DNA of 64,000 bases, taken from NCBI GenBank assembly GCA_030490835.1, contig CM059975.1:58271174-58335173 (forward strand), given 5' to 3'. The notes below the pieces were generated by a model, which worked only from the letters and a program-made list of their open reading frames with translations, ran no database searches and was not told the origin of the DNA. Positions 22,444 to 32,116 of this stretch are shown here, piece after piece; the stretch's first letter is position 1, and every line of letters begins with the position of its first letter. A program made the translations under genes and the position numbers. The stretch comes from Annona cherimola. Its lineage: Eukaryota; Streptophyta; Magnoliopsida; Magnoliales; Annonaceae.

Positions 22444-23156
22444 TGAGATGTGGAACCCTAACTTAAGTAGGGTCCAATGTATGCATTGGACATAAACAAG
22501 TGATTTATATGTGAATTAAATGATTTTGAATGATATATGGATGATTTTATCATTTGATGATATTTTACAATTAGGGTTTAATTAAGAATGGTGATTAAAA
22601 ACTTAATCGCCGGAACCTAAAGTGAGTCTGTATGACCCGATGGGCTTAATGAGGATTTAAAGGTGACAAAGTGTTATGAATAATCATGTTAATTACCATG
22701 ATTTCATTTATGGAGATTAAAGTGTAATTATGGAATTAAGGTGAAAAATGATAAAAAAAAATTCATAACTTAACGCCTACAAGGCGGATTTCGATGAAAT
22801 TTGAAAGGTAAGATCATGACAGTGGGCCTAATCTTATGAATGGATTGGATTAAGGGAATCATGATGGGATTAGGGTGATAATTAATTATTTTTATCCCAA
22901 ATCCAAAAGCTAAATTCAAGTGGTCATAACTTGACGTAGAAACGTCGGTTTGAGATGAAATTTGAAACGATGGAATAAAATTATGAAATCTGTGAGATGA
23001 ATGGAATGAATTAAGCTAATTATCATGGAAAGTTGGTTTCTTGAAGAGCAAGTAACAAGTTGCTTAAAAGCTAAGTAAAGAAGGAAAATTGTGGAAAGTG
23101 AAAATGGAATTTACTAAAATGCCTATGGGGTTACTTGGGAACCAAGAAAAGTGGTT

Positions 23157-23165
23157 TATAAAAAG
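23157..23165 (+). promoter_or_regulatory. TATA box of the long solo LTR
   Basis: TATAAAAAG about 710 bp after the LTR start, followed by about 170 bp of almost pure purine sequence (23161-23330). The position fits a U3/R boundary. Confidence 0.55.
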
Positions 23166-24856
23166 AAAAAAAAAGGGATAAAGAGAGAGAGAGGAGAGGG
23201 AAAAGGGAGAAAAAAAAGGATTTTCTCCAAAGACCAGCAGCAAGCACGTCAAACCCAGCAAGGAAAAGGAGAAAAGAGGAGGAAAAGAAGAAGAAAAAAG
23301 GGAAGGCAAGGATTGGTAGCAGCTCGGGAAGCTCGGGACAAAGAATCGATGAAATCGGGTAAGTACCCGTTGAGTTAAGCCTTCCAATTTTCAAGTTTTC
23401 TTCTTGATATTGGAATCATGGTTTTGAATCATAATAAACCTCTAAAGAAAGATTAATAAAATTTTGGAATTAAGTATTGATTGAGGGTTTTGTATATGTA
23501 TTGAAAAGAGATGCAAATATGGGAGCAAAACCTATAAGAAATGAAGCAGAAATCTAAAATATAGAAGAAATAGTTAATGAAAACTTTGTACCATGAACAT
23601 TTGTGGGACGATGCCTTATGTGGTGATTAAGGAACGACCCATTTTTCAGCTTAAAAGGATAAGCACGTTGAAAATTAAAAATTTGAGAAAATCAACCTGA
23701 AAAGGGTTGCATGGGTGGCAGGATCAGCTGCACAAAATGATTTTTAATAATTTTTATACAACGAATTTAGAGCTGAAAATTTTACAGAATATATAAGACA
23801 TATTTATTATTACAATAAAAAAATAAAAATTAGGTTTTTATGGGTATAAATATACCCCATAATTAACATGATTTAGGCTGTCTAAAAAGGGGTGCTGCTG
23901 TCCAGCAAGGTAAAAATACTAAATATTTCATGCTGAAAATATTTATTTTGGTTAATTAATATAGTTATTAAGTTATGATAGAAATTTCAGATCAAAACTA
24001 CTTGATTTAATATTAATTCAATATTTTGAGAATTCAGTGTACCTGAATTCAGCATTATGGACAACTTAAGGATTAAATCAAGATAAATGTTAAATTTCAG
24101 GTTTTTGTGATGAAATTTAACTTATAATGGGATATAAATAAGTGAATATGAGGGTTTAACCTATTAGAGGTAAACAAGATTACCCTAAATATGATTTTTT
24201 GAAGATATGCAAAGGGATGTCTATTGAGGGGTGCAAAGGGTACCCAAGATGTAAATGAGAGTTGCTGTTTTAGAAGCAACTAATATATGAATTTTAAACA
24301 CGTGTTAATACTCTAAATTTGGGTTAAGAAAAATATGATTAATTGCTAGAATTTATGGATTAGAAATCTGTTTTAAATTAATTGTAAAAAAAGCGTTGAA
24401 ATGATGAAAAATGGGTTCTAATGTTGCTATTTTCAAACCCTATGATGAATGGATTATAAGTCTAAAATTAAACCCTAAATTATAGGTTAATTAAGGGGTT
24501 TAATCATGCTGGAATTAGAGACAAGTTTCTGTGTTGAAAAATTTTAAGAAACACATGATTTATATATAGATAAATGGGCATATATGAAGAGATAAGTATG
24601 AATACCCGACTTGAAAGACAAGTGAGTTAAGTTAGATGAACTTATGTAGGTTGGAAAACCTAAGGAATATAAGTATTTGAAGACGATACAAATAAATGAA
24701 ATGTTATTTTCATTTATTTAGGCAAAGGCAAGGAAAAGAATTGAAGGAAAGGGATTATGGCGATCTCAGGTAAGCAAGTAAACTTTCTAAAATGATGTTT
24801 TCTTACTATGTGATGATATGTGATTAAAAATTTTTATGATCATGTTTAAACGAATG

Positions 24857-25065
24857 GGCAAGCACAAGTTTTGAAAATGATGGCTTTAATGAAAAGCCAC
24901 AAGTTTTGAACATAACGGCTTTAATGAAAAGCCACAAGTTTTGAACATAACAGCTTTAACGAAAAGCCACAAGTTTTGAACATGACGACTTTAATGAAAA
25001 GTCACAAGTTTTGAAAATGACGGCTTTAATGAAAAGTCGTAAGTTTTGGAAAAGAATGACTTTAA
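24857..25065. repeat. 35-bp tandem repeat with hairpin units
   Basis: Unit starts (GAAAAGCCAC) lie at 24891, 24926, 24961, 24996 and 25031, exactly 35 bp apart, with degenerate units on each side. Each unit joint can fold as GGCTTT-AATG-AAAAGCC. At about 24985-25002 both arms change together (GACTTT with AAAGTC). Confidence 0.85.
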
Positions 25066-26692
25066 GGAAAAACCTCAAGGTTTGCTTCATGGGAAGCAAG
25101 CAACGTTTTTAAGATAAAGAATTTATCACAAGTATTACCATGGATTGGCAAGGCTTTATGTTAATGGATTGAGAAATTTGCTTATGAGTAAGCAAGTTCT
25201 CCACGATAATGTTTTCAAAGGATTTAATGTTTTATGTCGATAGTTTTTAAGAATTTGCTTTTAAGCAAGCAAGTTCTTTATGATGTTGTTTCAAAAGTAT
25301 TTATATAAGAAAAAGGGAATGTTGCCCTTTTTCACAAAGAAACAAACGTAAACAAGTTTCGAATTTCTTTTATGATGTTTTATGATAAATAATTATGTTT
25401 GTGAAAGAAAAAGAAAAAGGAGATTTGATTTATGAAAAAGATTTATTTTGTTAGGTCATGATAATTAAATAATAAATGATGATTTGGACATAGTTCATAT
25501 GTTTTGAAATGATATTCGAAAAGTTTTGATTTTCTTTAGATAAGGAAATCTATGTTGAAAATGTCTTGAAAAATGTTTATACGGATGTGTTGAAAGGGAT
25601 TTAAGGATGACCAACCTCCTATGTTGATTTCATAAAATGGTTCGATTTCGGGTAGCTAAATGATATGCAAAAGATTATGTAAACCCTTTATATAAAAATG
25701 ACAAATTGATATGTGGACAAGAAATTGATTTTAAGGTGATTGAGAAGGGGTTAGCACAATGGCATAACTTTTGTAAGCAAAAGGCCCCAAAATAGAAACC
25801 AAGATAATACTAAGAAAAATGTATGATTTATTCTTGAAAATCTAAAAGTTTTGAAATTCTTTTATTAAAAAGGTTTTAAGGTGTGTTGTTTCTCAAATAT
25901 TTCAAATATTTATCAAAATATTTTACTCAAAATGTTTCTAATAAAATTTAAGGAAGGTCATCCTAAAATTAGATTTCAAATAACAACTTGTTTAAAGTGG
26001 GTGCGCTCGCTTTACAAGTTAACACGGACTGCGGTCTATAATGTATTTTTGAAAATGATTTTTAGAGATATAGACTTCGGTCTAAGATTTTTTATGTGTT
26101 ATGGATGCAGACAGAGGTCTGTGATCCTGGTTTAAAAGGACGTGGGTTGCGGTCTGTGGTTCTTCAAACCAAACGAGCCGCGGTCCGTCATAATAATATA
26201 CGATGCACCAGTACAAGAAACAGGCAGGTTGTAGAGCACGGTTGGGATGACCGAGGCCCACTCTACATAAGGTCAAGTCGCTAAGGGATGACAGGAGTGC
26301 CAGCGGCGCCCTCCCTGAGATGGGAGCAAGATAAATAAACAGTCGTCTAGCTAGCGTGCTGTTAAGGATTCTCTTCCAAAAGGTAGCATGATCACTTGCT
26401 AAGTGTCACTACTGGATGGGGAGAAATGTTTTTGCATACGTTTTGTTTTTCAAAATCCCAAAGATTGGGATATAAAAGCATTTATACAAAAAGTTATCCT
26501 AAGTTGGATTTTTATGAGCCATTATGCATAAGTTACCCTAAAAGCAGGGTGTTGTACACAAAATGTGTAAATATTAAGAATAAAAAATGATTTTTATGTA
26601 AAAGTTTTCATGAAAAGGATTCATGACTTGTTTGCTATAAACAAGCCCCAAGATGGGGATTATGAAAAAGGGTTTATGTTGGAAAATATTTT

Positions 26693-27057
26693 GGACATAA
26701 GAATGTCCATTTCCTAAAGGGATTTATGTTGAAACATGTGTGGACATAAAAATGTCCGTTTCTAAAAGAGTTTAAGGGATAAAGGTGTTTGTGGACATAT
26801 GAATGTCCATTGCCAAAAAGGCTTACGAAAAATGTATTTTGGACATAAAAATGTCCATTATCAAAGTGTTTAATTGAAAAATGTTTTAGGACGTATAAAC
26901 GTCCATTTCCAACAAGATGTACGTGGAAAAATGTCTTAGGACGTATGAACGTCCAATGCCAAAATGATTTATGTGGAAAAACGTTTTTTCGTGGACACGA
27001 GAATGTCCATTGTCAAATATGGTTTATGTCAAGATGTTTTGGGACATAAAATGTCCC
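26693..27057. repeat. About 50-bp tandem array of GGACAT/ATGTCC hairpins
   Basis: Eight short palindromes start at 26693, 26742, 26793, 26841, 26889, 26939, 26993 and 27041. The two at 26889 and 26939 read GGACGT...ACGTCC, changed on both arms. A related array on the minus strand is at 60205-60424. Confidence 0.85.
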
Positions 27058-27366
27058 CTGGCCAAAATGATTTATGAGAAAAATGTTTTAGAAAATGATT
27101 TTCAAGGAAAGTCTTGCCCCAAAATGCTTGTTTACTGAGTTATCACTCACGTTTTGTTTTCCAAACCTCAGACAGGTACTGGGAGACTCAAGCGATCGAG
27201 GACCTAAGAAATAGAAAAAATGTACGAGATAGTACCATGTGGGCTAAAAAGATTAGCCATGGTGAGTGAAATGATATGAATGAAAGTATTCAGGTATGCT
27301 GATGTATATGAATTTATTTAAAGTTCTAAGTTCTAGGAGAACTAATGGATGTAAGGATGAATATAA

Positions 27367-29344
27367 TGTTGGTCCCGAGTAGATGACAATTACTCAAGAG
27401 GGGAGGGGTGAATTGGGTAATTAAAATCTTAAACTTTAATTAGAAACTTTTGCCCCGGTTTAATTTAATCCCCTTTGATAAAATAAATGGAAAGCAGTGA
27501 GATAATGAAAGCAGAAATGAAAAGCAATAGACACGATTTTATAGTGTTTCGGGCAACCTTCCCTGCTCCACTCTTCCAAGCTCACACTCCCTTGTGACTT
27601 GGGTTCCACTATGTATTCCGCGAATACAACTAGAGTCTCCCCTCTCTTCTATATTCTAACTCTAGGGGGCATACACAACCAGAGCCTTCGCTCTCTTCCA
27701 GATTCTAGCTCTAGGGGGCGTGTACAACAAGCAGCACAAGTAGGTGACGAGTTCTACTCCAATCACAACCCTACTTTGCTATAACTTTGTTTGAAACACC
27801 AAACTCAAACCAAGCACTAAAAACTGAATATCAAAATGAAATGAAAGAAATCTACACTTTACAGATTTGTGTAGCACGTTTCAGCTTGATGAAGAATTTG
27901 TAAAAGCAACGAATCGTTTTACGTTGAAGCAAACTGCAACTTTGAAGCTTGTTCTTCCTTTGAAAGTGTATAGATCACTCAATTGTAGAGAAAAGTGGAT
28001 TGAAACTCTTAGTAGTTCTTCTTTCCTCTTTTTCAGCTCTTACTTGTATGTTTCCACGTTTGCTTGAGTGTCTATATATAGAGGAGGGAGAATTTTGAAC
28101 GTTATGGAGTTGGTTGGCGCGTAATAAATGTTCCAAAATTCAAAAATTCAAACGTTATTTCTCCAAGTCGCAGGTGGAGTCGACTTCGTGTGCAACTTCG
28201 CCCAAGTCGCATACTGGAGTCGACTTCGGTGCGAATTTGGCTGTGCTCAGCTTGTTCAAGTTCTTCCTCGGGTCGACTTGGCCTTAGACTTGACCCAAGT
28301 CGCAGGTGGAGTCGACTTCGAGTGCGACTTCGGCTATTCAATCTTCCAAGTCTATCTTTTGAGTCGACTTTGTCTGGGACTTGACCCAAGTCGATCTTAG
28401 AGTCGACTTCATTTGCGACTTGGCTTTTCTCTCTTGCCAAGTCTGCTTAATCTTTCTTGAAATGTCTCTTTCTTGCTTAATTTCTTCTTCATAAGTGTTC
28501 TTCTTTTGATTTTCAATACTTAGAGTTCATTTGCATAAAAGTTCTTTAGCTTTATGTCTAGAGAGTTTGAAAAGCTTGAATCTTTGTATGCATGAACAAG
28601 TCCAATATATATATTTTTTTATTATTAGAATGGTTGAATTCATGTATCTTGCTTGCTTTGGACTTGGATTAATCTTCATATGTTCCAAGTCGAATATTTA
28701 AGTCAACTTGGTCTTTAACTTGAGTCAAGTCTATCTTGAAGTCGACTTATTCCCCAACTTGAATCCTGAAATTTCTACCCTGTCTGATTGAAGTCGATGC
28801 TGGAGTCCACTTGGCCTATGACTTCACCCAAGTCGCAAGTGGAGTCGACTTCATGTGCGACTTCGGCAGCTTTACCACCCAATTTCAACTCTAGAAGGAA
28901 AGTGTCACTTGAAGTCGATACTGGAGTCGACTTGGTATGCGACTTCACCCAAGTCGCAAGTGGAGTCGACTTTGTATGCGACTTCATTTTTCAAGTTCAG
29001 TGCTGGACATCTGAAGTCGATGCTGGAGTCAACTTGGCCTGCAACTTCGCCCAAGTCGCAGGTGAAGTCAACTTCATCTGCGACTTCGAGAATTCACTCC
29101 CAATTTCAACGCTAGACAGAGGATGACTTTTGAAGTCGAAGATGGAGTCGACTTGGGGAATCGACTTGGCCTAAGTCGATGCCTGGGTCGACGTGGTTTG
29201 CGACTTGACCTATTATATTTTATATTTTTATTTAAACATTGCACAAAACATATTAGTAGTTAAAACTTACTCGAATTGTGTTGTTAATCATCAAAACACA
29301 TGCTTTGGATATTTCGCATTTAATTTCAACAATTGTTTCCAACA
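27367..29344 (-). repeat. Element C 3' LTR
   Basis: Bounded by TGTTGGTCCC and TTTCCAACA on the plus strand. TATATATA is near 28073. Dyad modules lie in U3 (28165-29200), for example an exact 34-bp one at 28297-28330. It has an extra CTAGGGGGC block near 27665 that the 5' LTR lacks. Confidence 0.92.
28165..29205. promoter_or_regulatory. U3 dyad-module clusters, element C 3' LTR
   Basis: Two clusters, about 28165-28420 and 28790-29205. The module at 28297-28330 is AAGTCGCA, 6 bp, GTCGAC, 6 bp, TGCGACTT. 28165-28198 is the same with one change. More copies start near 28829 and 28949. The region between holds few copies. In the element's sense all lie upstream of its TATA box. Confidence 0.8.
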
Positions 29345-29346
29345 AT

Positions 29347-29358
29347 CTTCCCCTTTTT
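29347..29358 (-). other. Polypurine tract of element C
   Basis: Plus-strand CTTCCCCTTTTT, i.e. AAAAAGGGGAAG on the minus strand, next to the 3' LTR. One G has changed relative to B. Confidence 0.8.
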
Positions 29359-29736
29359 AATGATTGACAAAACCAATTTAAGTTTATACCTTTCAACATG
29401 TCATTTTATTGTTTTGATATTTTCAGGATAATTATAAGTCATTTTCCTTTTGAACTTGATAATCATAAGTGAATTTGTCATTTATACTTGCATATGTTGT
29501 TTCAAATAATTATAATCATTCAACCATTTCAAAACATAACATTAGTGATCAGATCAAACATAATAAATCAGAGCATAATTCAAATGATAAGTGTAAACTT
29601 TGCAAGAAGTAATCAGAGAACTCATAAATTTTTTTATAAGCAACTTTTTCAAAAATTTCATACAAGTTGCAATTGAAACCTATATACAAGCTACCCAACC
29701 CAAAATCCTAAAAATCTAACTCCAAAACTCAACTAT

Positions 29737-29750
29737 TCTCCCCCTTTTTT
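29737..29750 (-). other. Upstream extra polypurine tract, element C
   Basis: TCTCCCCCTTTTTT on plus, directly after the ORF3 stop (complement at 29752-29754). Same placement as 19122-19132 in B. Confidence 0.7.
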
Positions 29751-29751
29751 G

Positions 29752-31364
29752 TCAATCAAGCAAATAGGGGTCGACTCGCAGAGATTTAGTGAACTGAAAC
29801 GCAGAGATTGGGTATGGAGTAGGTCGAATAGGTCAGATGTGGGCCGAGGAGTAAAATGATGAGACTGGGGCAGGTGTGGGATCTCGACAAACTGATCCGG
29901 TGTAAAATGGATCAAGCTCGGGGATAGGCTGATGGCGATGGCTCCCGGATGCTTGATGATATCTAATGGTCCGCAGTTCCTGATCCATACGATCTTGGCG
30001 GGAATGCATATCCATAATCGCCGTAAGAACCCCGGAGATTTGGCTGGTCAAACGATCCTCTAGCTGCTCCAGGTGCTCTTGAATGGCATGAACGGAAGTA
30101 TCCCTAGATGGTGGTCGTGGTGCTGGGTCTGGGATCTCTGATCCTCTAGGTGAGCAAGTCCCATGTGAATGCGGTGATGCGGCCTCCTCGAGAGCATTCT
30201 ATGGTGGAGACGGAGCGGGTTGAGGTTCTGGTGGGGGCTGCTCCCCCTCAACCTGTGCATCCCCGGCTTCTTCTGGAGCCGGTACGCCCATTTCTGCTTC
30301 AGCTTTGAGTTGATTTACATTGATCTTCATTCTTTGGATCAATGCTTTGTTGATTGCATTCATCGGCTTTAATACCTTGAATAGTTCTCCATCGATATCA
30401 ACTCCAAAATATTCTAGGATCTTCGTAATCCAAGCGCCATAGGGCAAAACCCCTCGTGGGTTGTCTTTCCCGGAACTTAGTGCTTCGATAAACAACCTGG
30501 GGAGGCTCACTTTGACCCGGTTCACAAGTTTCCATAATAATCCTGCCACATGTGGGTTAAGCTGGTTTCTACCGCCGCCTTTTGGGTAGATGCAGTGTGC
30601 AATCAATAGTCTAAGGACCCTAAGCTTCGGGGATAAGTCCATGTAATGTAAAAACTTGATCCCTGGATGATATTTATTGCTCCTAGTGAGCTGATTGCAG
30701 ATCTTTGTGAGGGTAGGATCTTCTGGCAGTGGCTCATCCTCATAAGGGACCTCCAAAATTTTCCCCACGTTCATAATTGCCTGTTCTAAGTTTGCGATTA
30801 CTCCAATTCCAAAAAACATATCAACACCTTTCACAAAAGTACCGAAGTACTCTTCATCCCACAAATAGTAGAAAATTCTTGTCAGGTCGGGATATACCCT
30901 TTCACTGCTTTCAATAGTCTGGTCCATCCTTGGAAATCCAGTAGCTCCTCAATATCAGACTCATAATCCCTAAGAAACTTAAAGTCTATGATTTTCGGGA
31001 TGAATATCTTTCGTTCATAGAAACTCTTATAGAACCGGCTGTGCTGTAACTCGATCTTGAAATATGTTGTCGGCATTTTCAGGACTTGGGCTTTGGCAGC
31101 TGGGGTTCCCTTCCTTCTGGCCCCAGATTGCGTACTTTGTGATGTTTGGGGTTCTTCTTCTCGAGCAGCTATAGTTGACGGAGTTGCTGCTTGAAATTGA
31201 ACCCGTCGACCTGTGGAAGTCGACGGCTCGTCCCAGACATGTTTTGCAGGAGTCCGTTGCCTCCTGAGGACCTCTTCTTCTGCTTGAGAGCCGAATTGTC
31301 TGGGAATTGGCTTAAGAGATGGCTTTGACACGGCCAATTTGGGCATTTTAGCTTTGGGTGCCAT
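29752..31364 (-). pseudogene. Sirevirus third ORF (env-like position), element C
   Basis: Homologue of 17519-19120. It starts MAPKAKMPKLAV and keeps MPTTYFK, FYERKIFIPKIIDF, LLDFQGW, YPDLTRIFYYLWDE, KFLHYMDLSPKLRVLRLL, NPRGVLPYGAWITKIL, a Pro/Glu/Ala linker and MHSRQDRMDQELRTIRYH. Breaks are one frameshift near 30900 and a stop near 30199, with more near the C-terminus. That is fewer than in the pol of the same element. The Trp codon that is a stop in B (near 18336) is intact here. I see no signal peptide or transmembrane helix. Function unknown. Confidence 0.75.
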
Positions 31365-31427
31365 TGGAGATGGGTTTTTGCAAATGGAGCTTAAAGCAGA
31401 GAGGGAAATCAGAGAGAACAGAGACTG

Positions 31428-31429
<2 letters not shown>

Positions 31430-31470
<41 letters not shown>
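31430..31470. repeat. (GA)n microsatellite in the ORF3 leader of element C
   Basis: About 40 bp of uninterrupted GA, part of the purine-rich (plus) ORF3 leader. Confidence 0.9.
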
Positions 31471-31479
<9 letters not shown>

Positions 31480-31635
31480 GACTAGAGAAGGGCCGGAGAA
31501 ATGCCGACAAATAGGAAGTGAAAACGGGAGAAGGGAGAGGTGCCAGAGACCGAGAGAAAATGAGAGAGAGAGCTCAGAGGGACGACAGCGGGAGGAAAAT
31601 GGAGAAGAAGAAGAGAGGAAGGAAGAAAAGAGAAG

Positions 31636-31757
31636 GTCGACGGTTGCGTGCTGGAGTTGACTTTGCCCTAGGAAAAGTCGACTTCACCCCAGCGGAGTCA
31701 ACTTCACCATGCCCAAGTCGACTTCACTAGAGTCGACTTGGTGGCCCCGGAGTCGAC
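31636..31757. promoter_or_regulatory. Internal phased GTCGAC array, copy 1, element C
   Basis: Cores (GTCGAC, GTTGAC or GTCAAC) start at 31636, 31656, 31677, 31697, 31717, 31732 and 31752. Steps are 20, 21, 20, 20, 15 and 20 bp. The array lies between pol and ORF3. Confidence 0.75.
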
Positions 31758-31977
31758 TTGGCTTATCGACTTAGATTTTTCTAAGTATATTTTTCTCATC
31801 TAATTATTCCTAATTTAACTCAATCATCCCCATATCATTTCTAATTTTGTAAAATAATTCCTTTGCTAAATGTTTGGTGACCGAGAGAAAATGAGAGAGA
31901 GAGAGAGAGCTCAGAGGGACGACGGCGGGAGGAAAATGGAGAAGAAGAAGGGAGGAAGGAAGAAAAGAAAGAGGAAG

Positions 31978-32064
31978 GTCGACGGTCGCGCGCTAGAGTC
32001 GACTTTGCCCTAGGCGAAGTCGACTTCGCCCCAGCGGAGTCGACTTGGTGGCCCCGGAGTCAAC
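31978..32064. promoter_or_regulatory. Internal phased GTCGAC array, copy 2, element C
   Basis: Cores at 31978, 31998, 32019, 32039 and 32059, steps 20, 21, 20 and 20 bp. It is the original-position copy next to the true pol stop at 32117-32119. Confidence 0.75.
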
Positions 32065-32116
32065 TTGGCTTATCGACTTAGATTTTTCTAAGTCTATTTT
32101 TCCCATCTAATTATTC

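Noticed and set aside
23064..23394. Two overlapping Phe/Ser/Leu-rich ORFs on the minus strand and a Lys/Arg-rich one on plus
   Set aside because: They read the purine-rich tract after the TATA box of the long LTR; low-complexity composition only.
24857..27057. CRISPR-like regular repeats
   Set aside because: Units are tandem without unique spacers and lie in a plant LTR.
28102..28440. ORFs over the LTR arrays of element C (112, 90, 127 and 106 codons)
   Set aside because: Same artefact: module repeats without stops, open on both strands, with no conserved start or domain.
31430..31730. Arg/Glu-rich ORFs at 31358-31660 and 31518-31730
   Set aside because: Products of the GA-rich leader of ORF3 read on the opposite strand.
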